Positions 19,927-27,928 of a DNA stretch of 64,000 nucleotides are shown here, one piece after another. The notes below the pieces were generated by a model that was not told the origin of the DNA, searched no databases, and worked only from the letters and a program-made list of their open reading frames with translations. Numbering within the stretch: position 1 is the stretch's first letter; each line of letters begins with the position of its first letter. Origin of the DNA: Marinihelvus fidelis. Lineage in GTDB: Bacteria > Pseudomonadota > Gammaproteobacteria > Xanthomonadales > SZUA-36. The translations under genes were made by a program, and so were the position numbers. The DNA is taken from NCBI RefSeq assembly GCF_008725655.1, contig NZ_VYXP01000004.1, positions 51,346 to 115,345 on the forward strand. The letters are read 5' to 3'.

Positions 19927-21467
19927 CCGTTGCCGTTCTGCCCGTCGTCCAGGTGAACCAGGTTGCGCCCGGTCATGGCGGCCGGTTGGGTCAGCTTCAA
20001 CAGGTGCAGCATTGTCGGCGCGATGTCACGCAGGCTGCCGTTGTCCTCGAGCCGGGCCGCGCGGCCGCGGTACACCAGCGGCACTGGGTTGGTGGTGTGG
20101 GCGGTGTGCGACTGGCCGGAGTGGGGGTCTGACATCTGCTCGACATTGCCGTGGTCGGCGGTCAGCAGCAGTTCGCCGCCGGTCGCGTCAAGCGCCGCGC
20201 AGACACGGCCGATAACGGCGTCAACGGCTTCCACGGCCGCCATGGCCGCGTCCATCTTGCCGCTGTGTCCGACCATGTCGGGGTTGGCGACATTGCAGAT
20301 GATGACGTCGAAGTCACCGGAGCGGATGCTCGTATCCAGCGCCTCGGCCAGTTCCGGTGCGCTCATTTCCGGCTGCAGGTCATACGTGGCCACCCTGGGT
20401 GAGGGGATCAGGATGCGCTGCTCACCTGCGAAGGGTTCCTCGCGGCCACCGTTCAGGAAGAACGTGACGTGTGCGTACTTCTCGGTTTCCGCGGCCCGCA
20501 GCTGGCGCAGGCCCTCGCGTGACAGCACTTCGCCCAGCAGGTCGCTCAGCGATTCCGGCGGAAACGCGATCGAAGCGGGCAGGCCGGCGATGTACTCGGT
20601 CATGCAGACATAGGCCGACAGATCGGGCACGCGGCGCTCGAAGCCATCGAAGCCCGGCTCGCGAAAGGCCCGGCTGATCTGGCGGGCGCGGTCGGCACGG
20701 AAGTTCACGAAAATCACGGCGTCGCCATCGGCAATACCGGCGTAATCGCCGATCACCGTGGGCGCCACAAACTCGTCGTTCTCGTCGCGGCCATAGGCAG
20801 CGCCCAGTGCCTCGCCGGCCGAACCGGCACTGTAGGTTGAGTCGGCTTCAACGATGGCCTTCCATGCCCTCTCAACGCGGTCCCAGCGCTGGTCGCGGTC
20901 CATGGCGTAATAGCGCCCGGTCACGGTGGCGTAAGCGGCACCCTCGATGCCGTCCAGCGTCGACTGCATGGCTGCCAGCGACGGCTGGGCACTGCGTGGC
21001 GGTGTGTCGCGCCCGTCCAGGAAGGCGTGTACGCGGATGCGCCCGGCGCCCTTGCTGGCCGCCATTTCGACGACGGCGCGGAAGTGTTCCTCGTGGCTGT
21101 GAACGCCGCCCGGAGACAGCAGTCCCATGATATGCACGGTGTGCCCCGTGGCCTGGGCCGCTTCGATGGCGTCGACCAATACAGCGTTTTCGGTGATTTC
21201 CCCGGACTTGACCGCCTGGGTGATGCGGGTGAAGTCCTGGTAGACCACGCGCCCGGCGCCGATATTCATGTGCCCGACCTCGGAGTTGCCCATCTGCCCG
21301 GCGGGCAGGCCGACGGACTCGCCGGACGTGTCAATCAACGTGTGCGCGGCGGTGTCCCACAGCGTGTCCCAGTTCGGCGTGTTGGCCTGGCTGATGGCGT
21401 TGTCCGGGCCGGGCTCGCGGTAGCCCCAGCCGTCGAGAATCATGAGTACCAGTGGAGAATTTGACAT
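19923..21467 (-). CDS. gpmI: 2,3-bisphosphoglycerate-independent phosphoglycerate mutase
   Basis: About 514 residues, the normal length for the Mn-dependent iPGM of glycolysis, which interconverts 3- and 2-phosphoglycerate. The N-terminal metal motif is LVLMILDGWGYRE; the catalytic phosphoserine lies in GNSEVGHMNIGAGR. The C-terminal metal site appears as NVANPDMVGHSG and LLTADHGNVEQM. The open frame runs on to 21530, but MSNSPLVLM at 21467 matches the family start. It is followed without a gap by envC. Confidence 0.97.
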   Translation of the reverse strand: MSNSPLVLMILDGWGYREPGPDNAISQANTPNWDTLWDTAAHTLIDTSGESVGLPAGQMGNSEVGHMNIGAGRVVYQDFTRITQAVKSGEITENAVLVDAIEAAQATGHTVHIMGLLSPGGVHSHEEHFRAVVEMAASKGAGRIRVHAFLDGRDTPPRSAQPSLAAMQSTLDGIEGAAYATVTGRYYAMDRDQRWDRVERAWKAIVEADSTYSAGSAGEALGAAYGRDENDEFVAPTVIGDYAGIADGDAVIFVNFRADRARQISRAFREPGFDGFERRVPDLSAYVCMTEYIAGLPASIAFPPESLSDLLGEVLSREGLRQLRAAETEKYAHVTFFLNGGREEPFAGEQRILIPSPRVATYDLQPEMSAPELAEALDTSIRSGDFDVIICNVANPDMVGHSGKMDAAMAAVEAVDAVIGRVCAALDATGGELLLTADHGNVEQMSDPHSGQSHTAHTTNPVPLVYRGRAARLEDNGSLRDIAPTMLHLLKLTQPAAMTGRNLVHLDDGQNGNG

Positions 21468-21600
21468 GGGTCGGGTGGTTTCCGGTTTGAAAGTGTTCAA
21501 GTGATGTCGCCGGTGGACTTGCAAAACCATCCGGTCGCCACCAGATGATGCTCACCCGCCGGAGCATGGCGAAAAACGGCATTATCACAAAGGCACAACC

Positions 21601-22026
21601 ATGCAGCAATTGATGGAGTTCATTGGTAATCACATCCTGTTGTCAGGCGGCTTCCTGGCGGTACTGGTGTTGCTGGTGGCGACCGAGGTCATGCGTCGTG
21701 GCCAGCGTTTCCGGACCCTGGGCCCGGCCGAGGCGGTGGCTTTCATGAACCGCAACAACGCGGCCGTGCTGGATGTGTCATCGGCCGCCGATTTCAATCG
21801 CGGCCACATCCTGGGCGCCCGTAATGTGCCGGTATCGGCGCTGGACAACCCGGACAAGCAGGTCGCCAAGCTGGTGTCCGGCCCCCTGCTGGTGGTCTGC
21901 AAGAACGGCCAGGCCGCGCCGCAGGCCGCGCAGAAACTGATCAAGGCCGGGGCGGAGGACGTCGTTGTCCTGCGCGGCGGCATGGCCCAGTGGGCCTCGG
22001 ACCAGTTCCCGGTGACCCGGGCCTGA
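21601..22026 (+). CDS. Membrane-anchored rhodanese-like protein
   Basis: 141 residues: one N-terminal helix (HILLSGGFLAVLVLLVATEV) and a rhodanese domain with the active-site cysteine in LLVVCKNGQAA (near residue 100). Rhodaneses carry sulfur as a persulfide. The gpmI / rhodanese / secB / gpsA neighbourhood is common in Pseudomonas-like and Xanthomonadales genomes, usually with a glutaredoxin between rhodanese and secB; here the glutaredoxin is missing. The ATG has AAAGGCAC just upstream. Confidence 0.9.
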   Translation: MQQLMEFIGNHILLSGGFLAVLVLLVATEVMRRGQRFRTLGPAEAVAFMNRNNAAVLDVSSAADFNRGHILGARNVPVSALDNPDKQVAKLVSGPLLVVCKNGQAAPQAAQKLIKAGAEDVVVLRGGMAQWASDQFPVTRA

Positions 22027-22120
22027 ACTGGCCAACCCGCCCCGCGGGGTGGGATAATTTTACTTTGGCCCGGGTACGGCCCGGCGCCACTTTCAAACCA
22101 ACCTAAAGAGATTTTTAGTC

Positions 22121-22630
22121 ATGGCAGAAGAGCAGAACGAGATTCCCGCGGCCGCGGCCGAACAGCCGGCCACCGGCGCCCGCTTCCAGTTGCAGAAGCT
22201 GTACGTCAAGGATGTGTCCTTTGAGGTTCCCGGCGCGCCGCAGGTGTTCCAGGAAGAGGGTGCGGCGGAAATCAAGCTGAACCTGGCCCAGCGCGTTAAC
22301 AACGTTGGCGAAGGCCTGTATGAAGTGGTGCTGTCGGTGACCGTCACCGCAACGTCAAAGGACAAGACCGCATACCTGGCCGAAGTGCACCAGGCCGGCC
22401 TGTTCGGCATCAACGGCCTGGAAGAAGCGCAGTTGCAGGCCGCGCTGAACACCCTGTGCCCGCACTCGCTGTTCCCGTACGCGGCCCGCACCATCACCGG
22501 CCTGGTGGCCGATGGCGGTTTCCCGCCGCTGGTGCTGCAGCCGATCAACTTCGATCACGTCTACCAGCAGCGCCTGCAGGAAGCGCAGATGCAGCAGGCT
22601 GCGGGTGACATCGAAGCCGGCAACGCCTGA
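22121..22630 (+). CDS. secB: Protein-export chaperone SecB
   Basis: A 169-residue cytosolic chaperone that keeps preproteins unfolded and hands them to SecA. The core FQLQKLYVKDVSFEVPGAP and the C-terminal PINFDHVYQQRL motif are typical. Compared with E. coli SecB it has a short Ala/Glu-rich N-terminal extension and a longer C-terminal tail. AAAGAG lies upstream of the ATG. The gene sits 20 bases before gpsA, the usual order. Confidence 0.97.
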   Translation: MAEEQNEIPAAAAEQPATGARFQLQKLYVKDVSFEVPGAPQVFQEEGAAEIKLNLAQRVNNVGEGLYEVVLSVTVTATSKDKTAYLAEVHQAGLFGINGLEEAQLQAALNTLCPHSLFPYAARTITGLVADGGFPPLVLQPINFDHVYQQRLQEAQMQQAAGDIEAGNA

Positions 22631-22650
22631 GGCGTGACCCGGAACACCAC

Positions 22651-23664
22651 ATGAGCCGCGCCGCGACCGCCATCGGCGTTCTCGGCGCCGGTTCGTGGGG
22701 TACCGCGCTGGCCATCCAGCTGGCGCGGAACGGCCAGGCCGTGTCACTCTGGGCGCGAGACCCGGAGCACGTCGCGGCCATGGCGGCTGACCGGCGCAAT
22801 GCCCGGTACCTGCCCGATAACGCATTTCCAGACGGGCTCCAGCCCACGGCAGATTTCGATGCCGCCGTGGCGGCAGGGGACGTGGTGCTGGTGGCCGCGC
22901 CCAGCCATGCCTTCGCCGATACCATCACCCGGCTGCAGCCGCTGCTCCAACCGGGGCAGGGCATCGTCTGGGCCTGCAAGGGTTTCGAGCCCGGCACCGG
23001 ACGCCTGTTGCATGAAGTAGCCCAGAAGCAACTGGGTGATGACGTCCCGCTGGGGGCCATCACCGGGCCCAGTTTCGCCCGCGAAGTTGCCATGGGCCTG
23101 CCTACCGCGGTTACCGTGGCCGCTTTCGATGAAGATTTCAGCCGTGAGGTTGCCCAGCGGCTGCATGGCGAGGCCTTCCGTGCCTATACCTCCACCGACA
23201 TGGTTGGCGCCGAGCTCGGTGGTGCGGTCAAGAACGTGCTGGCCGTGGCCACCGGCATTGCCGATGGCATGGGGCTGGGTGATAACGCCCGCGCCGCGCT
23301 GGTGACCCGGGGCCTGGCGGAGATGATGCGCCTGGGTGAGGCCATGGGCGCCCGCCCGGAAACCCTGACCGGCCTTGCCGGCATGGGCGACCTGGTGCTG
23401 ACCTGCACGGGCGACCTGTCGAGAAACCGCCGCCTTGGCCTGGCGCTGGGTCGTGGCGACGATATCGAGACCGCGGTCAGGGACATCGGCCAGGTGGTCG
23501 AAGGGATCGGTACTTCGACTGAAGTCAGGCGCCTGTCAAAGGCGCACGATGTCAGTATGCCGATCTCCCGGGAGGTCTTCGGCATCATTCACCAGGGTCA
23601 GGATCCCAAGGCCTGCGTCCGTCGTTTGCTCGCGCGCGACCAGAAGCCCGAACACGCGTCCTGA
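22651..23664 (+). CDS. gpsA: Glycerol-3-phosphate dehydrogenase [NAD(P)+]
   Basis: 337 residues. It reduces dihydroxyacetone phosphate to sn-glycerol-3-phosphate for phospholipid synthesis. The Rossmann motif is GVLGAGSWGTALA (residues ~9-21). Substrate and catalytic motifs include ITGPSFAREVAMGLPTAV and LGGAVKNVLAVATGIADG, with the catalytic lysine in GGAVKN, then GMGDLVLTCTG. It follows secB with a 20-base gap and is probably the last gene of that unit. Confidence 0.97.
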   Translation: MSRAATAIGVLGAGSWGTALAIQLARNGQAVSLWARDPEHVAAMAADRRNARYLPDNAFPDGLQPTADFDAAVAAGDVVLVAAPSHAFADTITRLQPLLQPGQGIVWACKGFEPGTGRLLHEVAQKQLGDDVPLGAITGPSFAREVAMGLPTAVTVAAFDEDFSREVAQRLHGEAFRAYTSTDMVGAELGGAVKNVLAVATGIADGMGLGDNARAALVTRGLAEMMRLGEAMGARPETLTGLAGMGDLVLTCTGDLSRNRRLGLALGRGDDIETAVRDIGQVVEGIGTSTEVRRLSKAHDVSMPISREVFGIIHQGQDPKACVRRLLARDQKPEHAS

Positions 23665-23682
23665 CCGCCGGAACGGCGGTTT
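23665..23682 (+). terminator. Weak hairpin terminator after gpsA
   Basis: A 6-bp stem (CCGCCG / CGGCGG) with a GAA loop begins right after the gpsA stop and is followed by only three T residues. It may end the secB-gpsA transcript, but the short T tract makes it weak. Confidence 0.35.
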
Positions 23683-23832
23683 GCGACGAAACGAACATCC
23701 CGCAAACCCGCATCGCATCGTCAGGGCGGATCAACCGGCTGTCGTTGTGTGCTCCCTTGGCGTCGCCTATGTTCCTGTAAAAGAAGAGGAAAGCGTGAAA
23801 TGAGCAAGGCCCGAAAAGGCGGCTCACGGCAT

Positions 23833-23861
23833 TTGACAGCCCCCCAAAGCAGGCGTATCTT
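23833..23861 (+). promoter_or_regulatory. Promoter of nrdJa-nrdJb
   Basis: A perfect -35 TTGACA (23833-23838) and a -10 TATCTT (23856-23861) are 17 bases apart, the ideal spacing. Transcription should start near 23868, about 95 bases before the nrdJa ATG and just ahead of two NrdR-type palindromes. This is the best sigma-70 promoter I found in the window. Confidence 0.72.
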
Positions 23862-23872
23862 GTGACTCCTTG

Positions 23873-23921
23873 GCACAATATCTTGTGTCCGGCGCAAACA
23901 AAGAGGCACAAGCACTTGTGC
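23873..23921 (+). promoter_or_regulatory. Tandem NrdR-box-like palindromes upstream of nrdJa
   Basis: Two similar palindromes lie at 23874-23887 (CACAATATCTTGTG) and 23907-23920 (CACAAGCACTTGTG), 33 bases (about three helical turns) apart. They resemble the NrdR box, which usually occurs in pairs at whole-turn spacing before ribonucleotide reductase genes. They lie just after the predicted transcription start, a sensible place for repression by NrdR when dATP/ATP is high. The nrdR gene itself is not in the window. Confidence 0.72.
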
Positions 23922-23962
23922 CGACAAACCAAGCAAAACCAAATAATTGGGTGGGAGAGTTC

Positions 23963-26110
23963 ATGAGCAGTGTCCAAGCCGAGTCATCCGTGACTGATTC
24001 GCAAGCGATTCCTCTCCAGCCAGCGTCCTGGGACATCTGGGACAAGAAGTACCGGCTGAAGTCCAAAACAGGGGAAATTATCGATCACACCATTGACGAC
24101 ACGTACAAGCGTGTCGCGCGCGCCTTGTCGCGGGTGGAAAAGGGCAAGGAACTGCGCGAGAAATGGTACGAGGCGTTTCTGTGGGCGCTGCGCCGCGGCG
24201 CGATTCCCGCCGGGCGCATCACCTCGAACGCAGGGGCCGAGGCGCACAAGCCGGCCACATCCACCATCAACTGCACCGTGTCGGGCACCATTCATGATTC
24301 AATGAACGGCATCCTGGACAAGGTCCACGAGGCCGGCCTGACGTTGAAGGCCGGTTGCGGCATTGGCTACGAGTTCTCGACGCTGCGCCCGAAAGGCGCT
24401 TACGTGTCGGGTGCCGGCGCTTACACCTCCGGGCCGCTCAGCTTCATGGATATCTACGACAAGATGTGCTTCACCGTGTCGTCGGCCGGTGGCCGCCGCG
24501 GTGCGCAGATGGCGACCTTCGAGGTCGGCCACCCTGACGTCATGGAGTTCATCCGAGCAAAGCGTGAAGACGGCCGCCTGCGCCAGTTCAATTGCTCGTT
24601 GCTGATCACCGATGAATTCATGGACGCGGTGCGCGAGGGTGGCGAGTGGCCGCTGGCGTTCCCGCTGGCCAGCGACGAGTCCGGTGATTTTGACCTGGAT
24701 GACCCGGAACAGGTGCTCTGGCGCGAATGGCCGGTCACCGATGACTATGTTACCCGCGAGGATGGCCTGGTCGCCTGCCGCATCTACAAGCGCATACCGG
24801 CGCGCCGGGTGTGGGACATGATCATGTCCTCCACCTACGACTTCGCCGAGCCGGGTTTCATCCTCGTCGACCGCATCAACGAGATGAACAACAACTGGTT
24901 CTGCGAGAACATTCGCGCCACTAACCCCTGTGGCGAGCAGCCTCTGCCGCCTTACGGCGCCTGCCTGCTGGGTTCGGTCAACCTGACCCGGTTCGTCACC
25001 GACCCGTTCACGGCCCAGGCGGCGTTCGACTGGGACGAGTACCGCAAGGTGGTCAAGGTGTTCACGCGCATGCTCGACAACGTGGTCGAGATCAACGGCC
25101 TGCCGCTGGAAAAGCAGCGTGACGAGATCATGCGCAAGCGCCGTCATGGTATGGGCTTCCTCGGCCTGGGGTCGACGCTGACCCTGCTGGGCATGAAGTA
25201 CGGCGAAGCCGAATCAGTCGATTTCACCGAGAAGGTGGCGCGTGAAATGGCACTTGCCGGCTGGGAAGAGTCGCTGGAGTTGGGGCGCGAGAAAGGCATT
25301 GCACCCATCATGGACGAGACCTTCGAGGTCACCGGTGACATGCTGCGCCGGCGCCCGGAAATGCAGGCCGATGGTTACAAGGTGGGCGATACCGTCCCGG
25401 GTCGTGTGCTGCACGCGAAATACAGCCGTTACATGCAGCGCGTGGCCCAGCATGCGCCGGAACTGGTCGAGGCGCTGATTGCCGAAGGCGGGCGCTTCAC
25501 GCACCACACCTCGATCGCGCCCACCGGCACGATCTCGCTGTCACTGGCCAACAATGTGTCCAACGGCATCGAGCCCAGCTTCGCGCATCACTACAACCGC
25601 AACGTCATTCGTGAAGGCCGCAAGACCAAGGAAAAGGTCGAGGTGCTCAGTTACGAGTTGCTGGCCTATCGTGAACTGGTTGACGCCCAGGCCATGCCGG
25701 ACGGGGCGGATGCCGAGCATGGACTTCCCGATTATTTCATTGCCTCGGACGCCGTCAGCCCGGACCAGCACGTCGATATCCAGGCCGCCGCGCAGTTGTG
25801 GGTCGATTCCAGTATCTCCAAGACCGCCAATGTGCCGACGGATTACCCGTACGAGGATTTCAAGGACATCTACACCTACGCGCACGGCAAGGGCCTGAAG
25901 GGCTGCACCACGTTCCGCTTCAACCCGGAAGCGTTCCAGGGCGTGCTGGTCAAGGACCAGGACCTGGCGAACACCACTTACCGCTTCGTGCTCGAAGACG
26001 GCAACGTGGTCGAGGTGAAGGGCGACGAAGAGATCGAGTACGACGGTGAGACCCATACCGCCGCGAACCTGTTCGATGCCCTGAAAGAAGGTTACTACGG
26101 CAAGTTCTGA
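23963..26110 (+). CDS. nrdJa: Adenosylcobalamin-dependent ribonucleotide reductase, catalytic part
   Basis: About 715 residues forming the class II (B12-dependent) ribonucleotide reductase barrel, which makes deoxyribonucleotides with or without oxygen. Active-site cysteines lie in INCTVSGTIHDS, NPCGEQPLPPYGACLLGS (the thiyl-radical region) and KGCTTFRFNPEA; other motifs are GCGIGYEFSTLRP and SIAPTGTISLS. The C-terminal TSCPD and redox-Cys part is in the next gene, as in the split NrdJa/NrdJb of Pseudomonas aeruginosa. I chose the ATG at 23963 (GGGAGAG upstream). The frame opens at a TTG at 23870, but that would put the NrdR boxes inside the coding region. Confidence 0.94.
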   Translation: MSSVQAESSVTDSQAIPLQPASWDIWDKKYRLKSKTGEIIDHTIDDTYKRVARALSRVEKGKELREKWYEAFLWALRRGAIPAGRITSNAGAEAHKPATSTINCTVSGTIHDSMNGILDKVHEAGLTLKAGCGIGYEFSTLRPKGAYVSGAGAYTSGPLSFMDIYDKMCFTVSSAGGRRGAQMATFEVGHPDVMEFIRAKREDGRLRQFNCSLLITDEFMDAVREGGEWPLAFPLASDESGDFDLDDPEQVLWREWPVTDDYVTREDGLVACRIYKRIPARRVWDMIMSSTYDFAEPGFILVDRINEMNNNWFCENIRATNPCGEQPLPPYGACLLGSVNLTRFVTDPFTAQAAFDWDEYRKVVKVFTRMLDNVVEINGLPLEKQRDEIMRKRRHGMGFLGLGSTLTLLGMKYGEAESVDFTEKVAREMALAGWEESLELGREKGIAPIMDETFEVTGDMLRRRPEMQADGYKVGDTVPGRVLHAKYSRYMQRVAQHAPELVEALIAEGGRFTHHTSIAPTGTISLSLANNVSNGIEPSFAHHYNRNVIREGRKTKEKVEVLSYELLAYRELVDAQAMPDGADAEHGLPDYFIASDAVSPDQHVDIQAAAQLWVDSSISKTANVPTDYPYEDFKDIYTYAHGKGLKGCTTFRFNPEAFQGVLVKDQDLANTTYRFVLEDGNVVEVKGDEEIEYDGETHTAANLFDALKEGYYGKF

Positions 26111-26136
26111 GAACGGCCGTCGAGAGAGAAGCTCAC

Positions 26137-26865
26137 ATGTCCATCAAAATAGACAACAAGATCGTCGGCTACGAAGTGGCCAAGCCCGAAGACAAGGCGC
26201 CAAAAGGCAAGCCGGAAGCCGAGGAACGCACGCGCGCAAAGGTCATTCGCATGACCGAGCAGGTGCAGCGCCCGGAAGGCTACGAGGCGCTTGAAGGCTC
26301 GACCTACAAGATCAAGACGCCGCTTGATGAGCACGCCATGTACGTGACCATCAACGACATCGTGCTCAACCCGGGGACCGAGCACGAGCAGCGCCGGCCG
26401 TTCGAGATCTTCATCAATTCCAAGAACATGGATCACTTCCAGTGGATCGTCGCGCTGACGCGGCTGATGTCCGCGGTATTCCGCAAGGGCGGGGACGTGA
26501 CGTTCCTGGCCGAGGAATTGCAGGCCGTGTTCGACCCCAAGGGTGGGTACTTCAAGCCGGGTGGCAAGTTCATGCCGTCCATCATCGCTGAGATCGGCGC
26601 GGTGATTGAGCATCACCTGCAGAAGATCGGCCTGATGGAGAAGGAGCAGTTGTCCGAGCAGCAGATGCTGATGCTCGACCAGAAGCGCGCGGAGGCCGAG
26701 GCCGCGGGTCAAAAAAAAACGCTGACTGATACGAACCAGGCAGCCGGAGAGGATTCGGGTTACCCGGCCTCGGCCTCTTTGTGCACCAAGTGCAACACCA
26801 AGGCCATGGTCATCATGGACAACTGCGCTACCTGCCTGTCCTGCGGTTACAGCAAGTGCGGCTAG
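26137..26865 (+). CDS. nrdJb: Class II ribonucleotide reductase accessory subunit (TSCPD domain)
   Basis: 242 residues corresponding to the C-terminal part of a full-length NrdJ. The TSCPD-type domain spans about residues 30-170 (including IFINSKNMDHFQWIVALTRLMSAVF). A charged linker follows, then a Cys-rich tail (LCTKCNTKAMV, NCATCLSCGYSKCG) that should re-reduce the active site or bind zinc. It starts 26 bases after nrdJa and must work with it. A run of nine A residues at 26711-26719 in the linker is unusual in this G+C-rich sequence and could allow slippage; a frame change there would remove the Cys tail. Confidence 0.9.
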   Translation: MSIKIDNKIVGYEVAKPEDKAPKGKPEAEERTRAKVIRMTEQVQRPEGYEALEGSTYKIKTPLDEHAMYVTINDIVLNPGTEHEQRRPFEIFINSKNMDHFQWIVALTRLMSAVFRKGGDVTFLAEELQAVFDPKGGYFKPGGKFMPSIIAEIGAVIEHHLQKIGLMEKEQLSEQQMLMLDQKRAEAEAAGQKKTLTDTNQAAGEDSGYPASASLCTKCNTKAMVIMDNCATCLSCGYSKCG

Positions 26866-26912
26866 GGTCGGTCCGACGGAAGTCGGATTGACTCCGTGGA
26901 AGGGGGAGGAAA

Positions 26913-27533
26913 ATGACAGGAGTTGGAATCAGGTATTTCCTGTACCTTTTGTCGACCTATTTTTTGGGTGAGGTGCTCATTCTTGAAACGCGCCTGCTCG
27001 GTCCTGCAGATATGTATTCTGAATGGGGAATTGTCGAACGCCTTCATTCGGGCATGCTCTTCCTGGCCGTCATTTTCGCACTGATCAGCGCCTGGAGGTC
27101 GCCAACGTGTCGCGAATTGGCCATTTGTCTCGCGGCGATGCTGTTTATGCTGTTGTTGCGTGAGAATGATGCTACTTTCGAGCTCTTTCTGCCCCACGGC
27201 GTTTGGAAGTATTTCGCGGCGGTAGTCGCTGTAGCCGTGACCGTGTACGCAGTTCCCCGGTTGAAGCGCATCATGATACAGGCCAATGAGTACGTTCGGT
27301 CCGCTGCCTTCGGCATGTTTGCCACTGCGGTAATCGTGCTCGCGTTTTCACGATTTTTTGGTCAAACCACGCATTGGAAGCTGGTCATGGGTGAGCAATA
27401 CATGCGCCATGTGAAGAATGCCGCAGAAGAGGGTGTCGAGTTACTCGCGCTCACGTTGGTGGCAATGGCCATGCTTGAATTTCTCTTCATGTCCCGGTCA
27501 ATGAAGGCCGTTTCCCTGACAGGAAATCAATGA
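26913..27533 (+). CDS. Unknown multi-pass membrane protein
   Basis: 206 residues with about five hydrophobic helices, for example YFLYLLSTYFLGEVLIL at the N-terminus, LAICLAAMLFMLLL near 75, YFAAVVAVAVTVYAV near 105, SAAFGMFATAVIVLAF near 130 and LLALTLVAMAMLEFLFM near 180. I do not recognise a family. Base composition is visibly less G+C-rich than in neighbours, with more A/T in third codon positions, so it may be a newer acquisition. GGGGGAGGAAA gives a strong ribosome site. It is linked by a 4-base overlap to the next membrane gene. Confidence 0.75.
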   Translation: MTGVGIRYFLYLLSTYFLGEVLILETRLLGPADMYSEWGIVERLHSGMLFLAVIFALISAWRSPTCRELAICLAAMLFMLLLRENDATFELFLPHGVWKYFAAVVAVAVTVYAVPRLKRIMIQANEYVRSAAFGMFATAVIVLAFSRFFGQTTHWKLVMGEQYMRHVKNAAEEGVELLALTLVAMAMLEFLFMSRSMKAVSLTGNQ

Positions 27534-27928
27534 GCGCGAATCCCAATGTGGTGGATGCGGGAAGCAGGCTGCTAGCCTTGGCGCTGTGGCTGGTCGCCTT
27601 CCTGGGCCTGTTCGCGGCCGGTTCGTATTACCTGGCCGGGCATGTCAAGAGCGAACTCGATGGCTGGGTGCAACCGGCGCTATTGATGCTTGTGCTCACC
27701 GGCATACACGTGGCGCTGGCCGTCGGCGTGGCCCGGCAGCGGCCCTGGGTGCGCTGGCTGGTCTTCGTTAGCATGGCGATGATGGCGTTGTCGGTCATCC
27801 TCGACGCGAGTCGCCAGCAGGTGCTCGACCTGGTGGCGGCACTGTGGCTGTTACTTGCCGTGGTTGCTAACCTGGCCGTGCTGGCCTGGTTGCGATTCGG
27901 CGGGGGACGACGCGCGCCGGCGCCATGA
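27530..27928 (+). CDS. Unknown small membrane protein
   Basis: 132 residues with four hydrophobic helices (LLALALWLVAFLGLFAAGSYYL, ALLMLVLTGIHVALAVGVA, LVFVSMAMMALSVIL, LVAALWLLLAVVANLAVLAWL) and a basic C-terminus. No family recognised. It overlaps the preceding gene by 4 bases (ATGA) and the deoA start by 4 bases, so it is translationally tied to nucleoside salvage genes. That coupling hints at a transport or membrane role in the same operon, but nothing in the sequence shows it. Confidence 0.75.
   Translation: MSANPNVVDAGSRLLALALWLVAFLGLFAAGSYYLAGHVKSELDGWVQPALLMLVLTGIHVALAVGVARQRPWVRWLVFVSMAMMALSVILDASRQQVLDLVAALWLLLAVVANLAVLAWLRFGGGRRAPAP

Noticed and set aside
23800-23865. A 21-codon open frame with an upstream GAGGAAA, possible leader peptide of nrdJa
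   Set aside because: It contains the -35 and -10 boxes of the nrdJa promoter, so it would not be in that transcript.
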